From assembly GCA_015680685.1 (NCBI GenBank), contig MNCI01003364.1, positions 24,282 through 88,281 on the forward strand: 64,000 nt of DNA. Direction: 5' to 3'. The notes beneath the pieces were generated by a model. That model searched no databases. It worked only from the letters and a program-made list of their open reading frames with translations, and was not told the origin of the DNA. Of the stretch, positions 11,700 through 21,704 are shown one piece after another; within the stretch, counting starts at the first letter, position 1; every line of letters begins with the position of its first letter. This stretch comes from Gnetum montanum (taxonomy: Eukaryota > Streptophyta > Gnetopsida > Gnetales > Gnetaceae). Both the position numbers and the translations under genes were made by a program.

Positions 11700-14600
11700 A
11701 CCTAAGGTTTTGGCTGTATGGAGGGGGCCTAGACCTTCTCTCCTTGTGGTTGTGCTTGTTGGTGTACTTGCTTAGTTTGGCCCTTTTGGACCAAACATAC
11801 CTCCTTATGACATGCGCATTGGGCCTCATGTGATATGGTTCCATCTTGGTGTTGGTTCATTTTTATCATTTATTTTGCAAAATTTCAGCGTAGTTATATG
11901 GTCTCATTTAAGTGAGCAGTTGGCTCGTGATATCATTGAAACCATGTTACCTGGATCTACGCAAGACATGCTTGCCTTCATTACTGACATAGATGAGAGA
12001 CTTTTTACAATTGAGGGAGGCCCTGCCGAGGGTCCTAGATTGACGTGTCCCTTGACTCATGTATGGGAACTACTTACTTGTAGCCATTATAACAGCAACA
12101 ACACACTTTTTCTAGCCTTTCGTGTGCACACTCTATTTCAAAACCCTCCTAGGACAATGTATAGAGTGGATAGGTATGCTCTTTTATGCTCTGCTTAATT
12201 TTTGATTCTTTTAAAATTATATCATTGCCTATGCATAAATATTCTTTTTTTATATAGGCCTCATTTTGATGAGAATGGGATGCATGATGATGACAGTGGG
12301 CTTACCTTCGCATGCACAGTGTTGGAGGCATTTATGGTGGGCCCCATTCTTCATGCTACGGTATTGGACTAGAAAAAAGCGGCTATTGTTGACTACCATA
12401 GGCAATTTTCAAGGGCTTTTGAAAGTTTTCAAGTTCGTGGTTGGTTGCATGAGGATTGGTCCTTTAATGGGCCAATTGTTCCTTAGAGAATTGATCTTGC
12501 ACCTAATGTGCCTACGCCATTTACTGATGGTAAATGATCCCATTCTAGACTCCATTTTCTCTTTGTTGCATCATCATGTACTATGTTTCTAACCTTTCGC
12601 TCTATGTTTTTCCTATAATAGCCATCTCTTCTAATGAAGTTACCATCGTATCAGGGCGTACTGAGGCCACTCTTTTCATGAAATATGGAGAGACAGAATA
12701 GTCACAAGAATGGTTGCAAAAGAAGGCCTTTGATTTGGTCATCAACCATCTAACCCGTGTGGGTTTGATGGACTTGTTCACTACTCTGACCCCTAACATC
12801 CCAGCTACTGAAATGATTACCATTGTTGATTCTTTTAGTGACGATGATTCTCATTTCACTACGCAGGTTTAGGGAGTAAAGGTATCTTTCCACCTAAATA
12901 CTGAGTTCCTTTCCAATCTTTTTGGTGTACCTATGGATGGTGCCAAAGTGGCAGTAGATAAAGAGACTAAAGAAAGAAAAATCATAAAGGAACTTGAAGA
13001 TTGGTTAGGTGTGTCTTGGGGTCCCAAAGGTTTTTCCATGTAAGATGATACTTGATCAACAGAGGCGAACTTCTTGTACCTTCTCTTTTGGGCACGGGCA
13101 TTCCCTAAATCTTTTTCTCAAGGAAGAAACCTTAGGATCAAGTCTACACGTATTATACATGCAATCCTAGAGATAGGCATGTGTTATAACTAGGCACAAT
13201 TTCTTGGGTCTGGCTTTCATGGAGAGATTGTTAGGTTACACTCAAACATCAATGCCAAATCCCACTTCACATTTTCCTTCTTCATAGGATACCTACGTAG
13301 GTTTGCTAAGTTCCTAGTAATTTATGGTGATAGCTGTTATATATTGAGGAATCGTTCACAACTGTCCCGCCCTTGGATTCACCATTTTTTTAGCACCACT
13401 AGATCTCAAGACCCACTCGAAGGCATCGAAGAATCAATGTCTATTACTACTGGGGGTGCAGCTAGTCGTTCCCATCATTCCCGTGATAGCTTTGGATTGG
13501 AACCACCTATACTACACATGTCTATTAAAGGGGCTAAACATCTTATTTGTGAGACCGTCGGGAGATCCAAGGCGAAGGTGAAAAGAAATGATCACCCAAG
13601 GGAGCCTACCCTAGAGGTGATACCACCAAGAACGAAGAGGATCTACTTCGTATTGCCAATGGAGGATAACTATTTTTATTTTATTGTTATATATATATAT
13701 ATATATATATAATGTTTTAGTTTATATGTTTATTAAACATATGTATATGCTATGTCATACTAACACTAGGATTCTGGTGTTATCAGAGGAAAGTCCTAAG
13801 GGGGAGACAAAAGCCTTGGCCTCGATGGTTGAACTAGAAGTGGTCATCATAGGGCCAAAGGAAGAAGGAAAAGAGGGGGAATAAGCAATTGAGAAACCTC
13901 TTGTCTCACAATAAGAAGATGTAACAAGCATCATGGGGATGAAGCTTGCGGAGGCTTTGGATGCACTTAAGCATTCAAGTGATGAGAGAGGTGTCTTCGA
14001 TGGACCTTTGCAACTTGGTGATCCACCCAAGCTGACCAGCAAAGGGCTTTTTGGTATATTCATTTTAGCTCAATCCATGTTGTTGTACCCTTTAGCTTTT
14101 ATGTGTTGTCTTTGATTATCTTGATTTTTCCTAGCATCAGAGGTAGATGTTGAGATTTTTGAGGCACATACATCTCAGGCAGAGGTGTTAGGGTTATAGG
14201 CCCTAATTGAGGTGACCTCCCATGCTTGTCCCACATCAACTGACTAGCTAAGGTCATGGCCTAAGATGCCTAGTAAAATGGAATTTATCACTGGCATCGT
14301 TAATGATGTGGTCGCTCACCTACAACAAGCTCATCCAGAACTAGGTATATGTTTGTTACATATTATGCCAAGTTTTTGGGTTTATTGTGTTTCTTTGCAT
14401 TCTTTTTTTTTTATTATAGTTGATTCATGTATGCGGTACTTACACCTACAGGTGCCAAGCTCCAATGGGATCCTTCTGAGGCTACTCATATTGATGCCCT
14501 TCTTGAATTGCTAGGGAATATTGAGCAATTCCCTAGAAAGGTTTACGATGTAGTTTCCAGTTGCATCGTACAGAACGCTAAGTCGCTCTGGACTTGTAGG

Positions 14601-15197
14601 CATTTAGTTGAGTATCTATGGGATGAGGTGCACTCATTGAAGGAAGTACTAACAAAGGAGAGAGAGGAGAAGAGGGATCTCCAATCCTATTATGATTTTG
14701 CTGCAACTAGGCTATTTAGTGATAGCACCTGGCACACATCTAAGATCACCTATGCACGTTACTGGATAGTTTTGAATAGCAAAGTGCAGGTGACATGGGA
14801 TTTAGTTGAACAAAGGGCACAGATGGATTTTCTAAATAGGAAATGTTACGATTAAAAATCCTTTACTACTAAAGTATGGAAGTGGGGTCAAGACCAAAAG
14901 GATCACAAGCATCAGTATAAGAAATGGTTAAAGGAGGAGTCAGTTGAACATCGCTGGATGGAAATGTTCATTGATGGGCTAGGCTTGCATCATGCTTATG
15001 ATAGGTTTTCTAGGTGCACTAAGGTGGAGGGATCTCCTAAGAGAACCACTACCACCACTTCCAGGGAGGCTTCGATAGGCATGTTTTGTCTTGAGTGTCC
15101 TACCTGGACTTCAGTGGACAAGGGTGAAACTTTGGCTGGTATTGATCTTGGCCTAGAGGAGGATTGGGAAAATGTGCCTGGGGAGGAGATTCTATGA
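11700..15197 (+). pseudogene. Antisense multi-exon accessory gene inside E1 intron (decayed)
   Basis: Runs opposite to gag-pol. Supported exons: up to 12173 (frame open from at least 11773), 12258-12529, 12622 to about 13660, 13787-14053, 14135-14344, 14452-15197 (TGA). Introns 12174-12257, 12530-12621, 14054-14134 and 14345-14451 all have GT...AG ends, are 81-107 bp and keep the frame exactly (codons AG|G, G|CC, G|CA, G|GT). The junction near 13.7 kb, across a TA microsatellite, is unresolved. Only about fifteen stops occur in roughly 900 codons and no frameshift is needed within exons. Exon 3 carries QVxGVKVSFHLNTEFLSNLF followed by a hydrophobic helical part, recalling the 'putative plant transposon protein' domain. 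The last exon has a charged coiled coil (EVHSLKEVLTKEREEKRD) and an acidic end. Tat elements are known to carry extra antisense ORFs; the function is unknown. Confidence 0.7.
13688..13711. repeat. (TA)n microsatellite
   Basis: About twelve TA units inside the antisense gene, at the unresolved exon 3/4 junction. Confidence 0.95.
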
Positions 15198-15785
15198 TGT
15201 TTGGAGGCCAACTTAAAGCCCTCCTCACTTGTGAGTGTTTTATTATGGCACTTATTTTTGTATGGTTTTATTATTTTCATTGTTAGTGTTATTATTTTTT
15301 CATAGTTTTGTATTCATGAGTTGCTTTATTATTCTTACTTGTTTTTTCTTTGGTTCTTTGTTCTATTATAAGGACATGTTAATGATGGAGCTTGTCCCAG
15401 TGAAGCAAGAGTGAATGATGAAGAGGATTTTGGGGACCACCCCCCTCCATGAGCTTATTGTTAATTGGGCTTTCGCTATTAAGTGTTTTGGATTTTTGGA
15501 TGTTTAATGGAAACATATGATGGACATATGTAATGATATGGATCTAATCATGGCATAATGTGTTGGAATTTTATTACCATATTGATGTTCATTATATTTT
15601 TTATTTTTATTTGTTTTCTCAAGCATTATCGTGAACATATGCGTGTAGCTAAATGTAAAATGGGAGAACAAAATGTAAATCAAATATTTGTAAAAAAAGA
15701 AAGTAATGAGAAGACATGAAATGAAATTGTAACTTGTAACTTGTAAATGAAAATTTAATGTAACATAACAAGAGTTTGTGAATTT
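15198..15785. other. Spacer downstream of antisense gene
   Basis: AT-rich with T-runs and no protein recognised. It lies between the antisense gene stop and the minisatellite. Confidence 0.6.
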
Positions 15786-16100
15786 GTAACATGCTGGCTC
15801 TAGTTTAAAGCCATTTCAGGCTGTGTACATCAGTTTAAAGTCATGATGGACTATCACATCTATGTTAAAGAAAGAAGAATCACCAGTTTTAGGTCATAGT
15901 GGGCCAAAAGAAATACAGTTTTAGGAAGCCTTTTAAAAGGAACAGGCCATTTTTGACCATGCCTAGTTTATCATCATTGTTGACTTTTGCTAGTAGTTTA
16001 ACATCATACTGGATGATTGGTAGTTTAACGTCATTCCAGACAGTCGAGGGTAGTTCACCCTAACCATTGAGTTGCTTTTTAATCCTTCATAGTTTGACGG
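15786..16100 (-). repeat. Dyad minisatellite downstream of protease (E1)
   Basis: Copies of AGTTTAAAGTCATGATGGAC, AGTTTAACATCATACTGG, AGTTTAACGTCATTCCAG and similar, about 28-50 bp apart. On the element strand the array begins within about 50 bases of the candidate splice donor at 16141, like the copies near 6219 and 58090. Confidence 0.75.
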
Positions 16101-16141
16101 GAGGGGTAGGGCATGTAGGCATGATCTTATACTCACCTTAC

Positions 16142-16548
16142 CCTTCACTAGTGATGTCAAAGGGTAATTCTAACCAAGAGACATCAGTGGGAATGGCTCC
16201 TATGTTTTTGTTGTTTGGTGCTTCCTCAGTTTTAATAGGATCATGAGTTAATGTCGGGTTCATGTCTTGAAGTATGCTCATAGTTCCTTGTTTAGGCTCA
16301 AAGAACTCAATTTCTGACCCTTGATCCATTCTCGAGTGTGAGGAAGTAAGTGATGTTTTCATATCCCCATGTATGATGATCTCATCACCCTCATAAGGTA
16401 GGTGGATCTCTTGATGGATTGGTAAGGATACGGCTCTAAGTTGAGCTAGCCAAGGAAGTCCTAGAATTAGATTGAACCCTAGCATTTCGTTAACCACTAC
16501 AAATTTAGGAAATGTGGGGAATTGGTCCCTTGCTAAGAAATCATGCAC
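16142..16548 (-). pseudogene. E1 protease, C-terminal part only
   Basis: An open frame of about 135 codons contains GFNLILGLPWLAQL, the retropepsin ILGxPWL signature, then LPIHQEIHLPYEGDEIIIHG and an acidic tail ending DITSEG. E3 has the parallel MILGRPWQA and SPIHQEIHLPY. The segment with the catalytic Asp (VDDGAAINIV in E3) is missing: the frame jumps from the gag end (about 16600) straight into the flap-side half, so E1 has lost the active site together with the long linker seen in E3. The 3' end is a candidate splice donor. Confidence 0.8.
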
Positions 16549-16559
16549 TGTATATCCTA

Positions 16560-18714
16560 TTTTAAGGTGAAATAGTAATCAGTTCCGTGTCCACACCATT
16601 GGTGATATTCACAAAACCTGGTCTAACCTAAAGCCTTTTGGAATGGGGGGCTCATCAGCTATTGCTAAATCTGGGTTGTTAGCCAACTCATAGAATTGAT
16701 CATGTTTTTGAGATGCCACATGAGACATTTGTTTATGTTTGATTAACTTGACCTTTAGAAGTTGATGTAACAATTGTGAAGGCTTCATAGGCAAGGGTGT
16801 ATACTGGGTAGGATCCTTTTATTCGAATGTACTAGTGTGACCCATGTTGGTGTTTTTATTTGAGGAAGATTCATGTGTAGGCATAGGTGTGGTTCTTTCA
16901 CGGTTGGTTGGGGTAGCAGGTTGTTTTCCTTTCTATCTTGGATTGTTAGGTTGGGCTATCTCTACCACTTCCACTACCATCATTTTCGATTTATCCTTAT
17001 CTTTCCTAGTATGTTGGCTCCTAAAGGTTGAATAAGTTGGGTCATTACTTGTTTGCGTTGCATCTTCTATGTTCTTAATTTGCACGAATGCTTGGCTTAG
17101 AGTATGGACACTCAAATAATAAAGTTTTGGTTTAATAAAGTCATTCATGGTTGCCTTAAGGATGGTAAGCAAGTATGTTTTAGGGATGGACTCATGAAGT
17201 TCATTCAGGGCTGCACTCCACCTTTGGATAAATTTTGGTACCGGCTCTAAGGTGCTTGTTTAATCTTAATCAAGCTATCCAGTGTGGCTTCAAGCTTTAG
17301 ATTATATTTAAAATGGATGACAAACTGATGCAAAAAATATTCTAGAGAGGATATGGAGTTATAGGGTGAAGCTTGATACCAGTCTAAAGCCTTTCCCATT
17401 AAGGACATAGCAAACACATGCAGAATTACATGAGGCCAGGCCTAAAGAAATAAAAATTCTAGTCAAAATGTTACTAGTTGGGTGTTTGGATCTCCCTCTC
17501 CATTGTACTTGGTTAACTGGGGTAATAAGATTCCCTTTGGTAAGGTTAACGATGGGACTGAAGGGTTGATTGGATCATCTTGGTAGAAGTCTAGCACCTT
17601 AACTTCCTTAGTATTTACAGTTTTAAAGTGCTTTACTTACTCAGTTAACAAGTTCATCATTTTCTTTGTGTCTGCCCACTCTTGGGTGGTAGGTAGATCG
17701 ATGAGTTGAGTGGATTGTGATTGATAATAATTCGATTGTTGCATTGTTTGTGGAAAGGGAGACTATTGGATTGTCGGTTGTTGTGCTGGAGAAACATTCA
17801 GAGATGGGATTGTAGGGTGTAGTACACTGTAGTGAGTTGATTAGTGTTGTTGAATAGCTGGTGAATCCCACTACCCAGCCATAGGTTGTGAGGTGACACC
17901 CTAAACGTGTTTGGCTGAAGTAATCAATGGTGCTCCTTGGGTTTGCAATTGTGGTATGTAATGGGTGGACGTGGAAGCTGGTATAATAGATGGCATCCAA
18001 ATTACCTGAGGTTGGAAGATTGATCCTGCATTAGTTTGAGGAGGGGGTTTTTGGGACTCTAATTGCTAAGGTATGATTGAAGTGGACATATCAAATTGAA
18101 TGTTGGGCATGGAGAAGGTGGGAATGGAAGTAGGTACTTCTTGTCTAGAAACTAGCGCTCGAGTGTTCACATAGTTTCTTCCAGGAAAGGAGGAAGCATA
18201 GTTTCTTCTAGGAAAGGTTGGAATAATGGGTTTGTATGGGCATGGAGACTGATAGTATGGTATGAATCCCCATGCTCAAATTGGGCTACAAAGTCATCTT
18301 CCTCATCTCCACTCTAAGGCTCTATTGGAGGTGGTTGTAAGGCTTGACTTCTTGCCATGAGAAGCTAAGATATGAGTTGATGATGATGTTCAAAAAGGGT
18401 GATTATATCAAATGCTGAGGGAATGAACTCATGACCTCCTTTGTAAATGCATTCATAGTTTCTCTTTACTTCCCTTTCTACATGATCGATAGGTAGGTTG
18501 GCTTGAATCTTCACACAGATGAAGTTGTATTGTTCTGGTGTGAGAGTTGCATAAGTAGGGTTTTGCCTTGTAGCCTGAGTGACTGGCACATAGGGCCTTG
18601 GGGGTTTATCTGTTCAATAATAGTTATGGGTTCCATCACAATCATAGGGTTTGAGGTCTCAGCCCCAAATTCAGAGATTGGTAGTGTCGCAGTGTTGATC
18701 TAGGAAGATTCCAT
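16560..18714 (-). pseudogene. E1 gag (decayed)
   Basis: The first ATG is at 18714 (MESS, then a stop). Readable pieces include PEQYNFICVKIQANLPID (18.5 kb), a Pro/Ser/Thr-rich linker (17.65-18.0 kb), the gag core with KYNGEGDPNTQLVTF and LMGKALDWYQ near 17.35-17.5 kb, then FIKPKLYYLSVHTLSQAF and the C-terminal KPSQLLHQLLKV, KHDQFYELANNP and DEPPIPKGF (16609-16794). E3 shows the same order (EPSKLLEQLLNA, KHDRYCKLLRNP, NEPPIP). The zinc-knuckle-like block that follows in E3 is absent. Many stops. Confidence 0.8.
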
Positions 18715-18991
18715 AGCAAGCGTGAATAAACTGGACTGGACGAGCTGAGCATGCATAAGTTAGGTGGTCAAGCTGGAATGAGTAAGTTTGGGCATGTGCA
18801 AACTAAGCGTGTGCAAATTGGCTTAAGCATGAGCAAGCTGATAGCATGAGCAAGCTGAGGTTAGCAAGAGTAAATCAAGTCGAGCATATGCAAGCTAGCT
18901 TGACGAGATGGGCTTTAGTTTTAGCACTTGGCCTATGCAGCATTTGAACAGGTAGCGTGATCAACATTTTGACAGATGATAAACAAGTTCA
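18715..18991 (-). other. E1 leader with short repeats
   Basis: Lies between primer site and gag. Made of irregular repeats of GCATGAGCAAGCTGA/GCATGTGCAAACT type. E3 has a different short-repeat array at the same place (62110-62250). No protein. Confidence 0.65.
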
Positions 18992-19009
18992 GCCCTCCTT
19001 CTAGTGTCA
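18992..19009 (-). other. Primer binding site of E1
   Basis: TGACACTAGAAGGAGGGC on the - strand, six bases inside the 5' LTR. E3 has TGGCACTAGAAGGAGGGC at the same place (62311-62328). The TGG and conserved position fit a tRNA primer site; I cannot name the tRNA. Confidence 0.75.
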
Positions 19010-19015
19010 GTTTAC

Positions 19016-20742
19016 TGTACTAACTAAAATCATCGGCATAAGGCTTGAAGGAAAAAAAACACCGAAATATCGTCGAACGGGCATAGTTGACCTTAACTTC
19101 ATGTGAGGACAAGCTGGAAAAGAAAACGAAGGTAAAGTGCCTCGGATGGTTTGCACACAAATCAACTAAGGACTTCCCTGAACATAAGCTATGGCTTACA
19201 CCGGGATTATCGCAACTAATGTTCAAAATGTAAATAGTGACACATGAAATGCAAACAGAGTGTATACAGAACTAGTATTGTAAACAAAGCGTAAACTAAA
19301 TTTAAAAAAGAGTAAATAATATAATGGAAGGAAAAAATGAGCTATATTATATTTCTTAGAATGAATGTGCACCAGTCAAAGCATAGATGCATGTGTGGAT
19401 TTCAAGTCAAGTGCTAAGCCCATGGGTTTAGGGTTTAGGGCTTGCAGGTGCTTGGATGCTAGGAGTCAGGTGTGCTAGAGCATCCAAAAGTTGCTAGTCA
19501 GTGTTTCCTAAGCCATCAACCTTCAAAATTATCAACCCCATTTATGTGAATGGATGGGGTATTTATAAGGTTTGGCTAGGTTCAAGTATGGAACTCATAG
19601 ATGGATCAATGGCTAAGAAATGAGAGGAAAACAAATCATGTAACAAGTGTTAGATGGACAGCTATGTGCCAAGTGGGCGTGCATACATAGGCTACGTTCT
19701 TAACTGGATGCACTGTATCTTACAACATGTGTTGGCTTACACAAGCTAGCTTACTCCCCTAGAAGTAGATACAATTTGGAGTGTAAGAGCTTGACAAGCT
19801 CACAAATGATGAAAATTTACAATGAAAATGATAATGTACAATAAGAGAGATTGACTCCAGCTCGCTTGAAACTTCTCGATCCTAGAATTGACTATTGTAG
19901 GATGTCGATTTGAGTGGTTTTGTGGTTGTTTGAGGCATCTCTGTTTCATCAGAGCTTCTAGCGTAAGTTGATTTTGTCTTGGCATGTCCTCAACATGTGT
20001 TTGATGTGCTTTTGACTGGTTGTGATCAGTACTCACGCTGCACTCATGCCGTCAGCATGACCTCAGCGTGAGTGAGCTAAAAATGATATATTTCACACCA
20101 AATTTTAATCTTTAAAGCATGTTTCTTAAGTATAGTAATTTTCTAACTATGTTTGACCTTGAGAGTGATCTGTAAGTCAAAAATTAAGCTTAGATATGTC
20201 TTATTTTAGACCACTTTTGGTAGCTCACGCTGGACTGACGCTGCCAACGTGACCTTAGGGTGACCATTAGCATGAGCTATAAAAACTTATAATTTTGGAC
20301 CTAAAATCTAGAATTCTGAAGGCTGGAACTTGAAGTTGTCAATAATGAACCCTGAGGATGACTTGCACCCTTGAAATCAAACCATTTCAACTTAGTTTCA
20401 AGGCTCTCACAGTTGCTCATGTTATATTCACGCTGCCAGCATGACCTTAGTGTGACCATCAGCGTGAGTGAGAAAAATTGTACAATTCGACTCAAAATTT
20501 GAACTCTTGAATGTTGAAATTTGAAGTGGGTAATAGTGATCCTTGAGAATGGCTTACACCCTCAAATTGGACCATCTTTGACTTGATTTTGGAATTTTTG
20601 GAGCTGCTCACATTGAGGGTAATCTAGCTTGACAAGCTAATCATGAGTTACATGCCTTAGTCAAATGTTTACCTCCCAAATGCTCAAAAGGGCCTATGTT
20701 GTTCTCATTTCAAAGTGTTAGGCTGAAATTAGTGGTGTTTCA
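19016..20742 (-). repeat. 5' LTR of E1
   Basis: 1727 bp, direct repeat of 3040-4762. The - strand TATA box (CTTATAAATA, 19560-19569) puts transcription start near 19530, giving a U3 of about 1.2 kb. The dyad arms ACTCACGCTG (20031-20040) and CAGCGTGAGT (20064-20073) match those in the other LTR. Confidence 0.95.
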
Positions 20743-21455
20743 CAACTGAGGCATATGATTTTTATCTTTTTTACTTTTTATGTTTTAAGTTACCTAAGAA
20801 TAAAGAATACTGAATATAGTAATTTAATTACTAATTTAATCTAACTAACTAACATTTAACTAATCCTAACATAAGCATCCATTCTTAGTTGCTGTACACA
20901 TCCTGAACACATTTAACACTACTGGGTTACCAAATGTTAAGCATTATTGGGATTACCAAGTGCCAAGTGTATCCTAGAAGTGGTCATACTTATGTGCTTA
21001 ATCAATTACTATTTAGTTTGGCTTACTTTATTACTTAATTACTTAAAGCATTAAAGAAGATTGCATAAAACATTAAATGCATAAAGGAAATAATCAATCT
21101 ATTCAAATTTTTGCAAGGTTTGTCAAAAAGCTCATCTTTATTGTCCCATACATTATTGTGCTTAGATATAATAGTGCTCGAATAAAGATCTGTACACTCT
21201 TTGACTCCTACTATGGAACTTAGAAAAATATTCTATCTTTGAAGTGGAAAAACTACTAGGGATTCACTACAATTATGACAAAGATGTCATAAACACGGTG
21301 GGTGAGTGTGTATTTATAGGTAAAAATAGACACTGCATCAACGAGGTAACATCAATGCATCTAATCATATGTTAACATAGCCATGTCGATAAGGTCACAT
21401 CAATGAGACCATGTTAACAAGGCCTCGTAGACATAATCCATGGCATGACTCATCA
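20743..21455 (-). repeat. 3' LTR of element A, second part
   Basis: Begins with the second CAACT copy and continues the match to the 5' LTR (31651-32365) up to ACTCATCA at 21448-21455. A - strand TATA box CCTATAAATA is at 21311-21320; the 5' LTR copy is decayed there. Near the LTR start is a series of CATCAATG/CATGTTAACA-type short repeats (about 21330-21430). Confidence 0.93.
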
Positions 21456-21465
21456 TACCCCCATG
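21456..21465 (-). other. Polypurine tract of element A
   Basis: CATGGGGGTA on the - strand directly abuts the 3' LTR start TGATGAGT. Element B has the same ten bases at 45679-45688. Confidence 0.85.
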
Positions 21466-21704
21466 AGTGAATGAAAACTCATCCTCAAGTGAACAAAAGT
21501 AGGAAAAAGTTTCTTACAAAATGTTGGAAATGTATAGAATTATTTAGTAACTATTTACATACACAAACACAAACATACACTAAGTGCCTAAGTGTATGAA
21601 TTTACAATCATTATAGAATTTTGGTATTCAGGACAACAAAGTTGAACACTAGGACAAAAATAACAAACATAAGTCCTCTGATGGTGTGAAGATGAGCAAG
21701 AAGT
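21466..21704. other. 3' non-coding of element A
   Basis: Short stretch between the extra ORF and the polypurine tract. The first part matches B 45689-45740, otherwise nothing recognised. Confidence 0.6.

Larger units (their letters stand above)
9712..16141 (-). other. Probable Ogre-type intron between protease and RT of E1
   Basis: On the - strand the protease frame ends ...ACTAGTGAAGG|GTAAGG at 16142/16141. The RT frame begins after TTGGCAG|GAGAAAG at 9712/9711. Joining them gives codon GG+G and an unbroken frame ...DITSEG-RKHMATK. Ogre elements are known to splice an intron between protease and RT, and the element family, position and matching phase agree. Inside lie a minisatellite, an antisense multi-exon gene and a second tandem array. 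At 6.4 kb it would be unusually long. Splicing itself is inferred, not seen. Confidence 0.6.
3040..20742 (-). mobile_element. Tat/Ogre-like Ty3/gypsy element E1, 17.7 kb
   Basis: Two direct LTRs (3040-4762 and 19016-20742) start TGTACTAACT, end GTGGTGTTTCA and are flanked by a perfect CAACT duplication. Reading the - strand: 5' LTR, primer site, gag, protease remnant, a long probable intron with an antisense gene, RT, classical RNase H, a second archaeal-type RNase H, integrase, minisatellite, polypurine tract, 3' LTR. The second RNase H, great length, tandem repeats and probable intron between protease and RT point to the Tat lineage (Ogre/TatIV-V-like). In the first ~185 LTR positions I count about 27 differences by hand, so the insertion is old. 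It sits inside the 3' LTR of A and is therefore younger than A. Confidence 0.93.
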
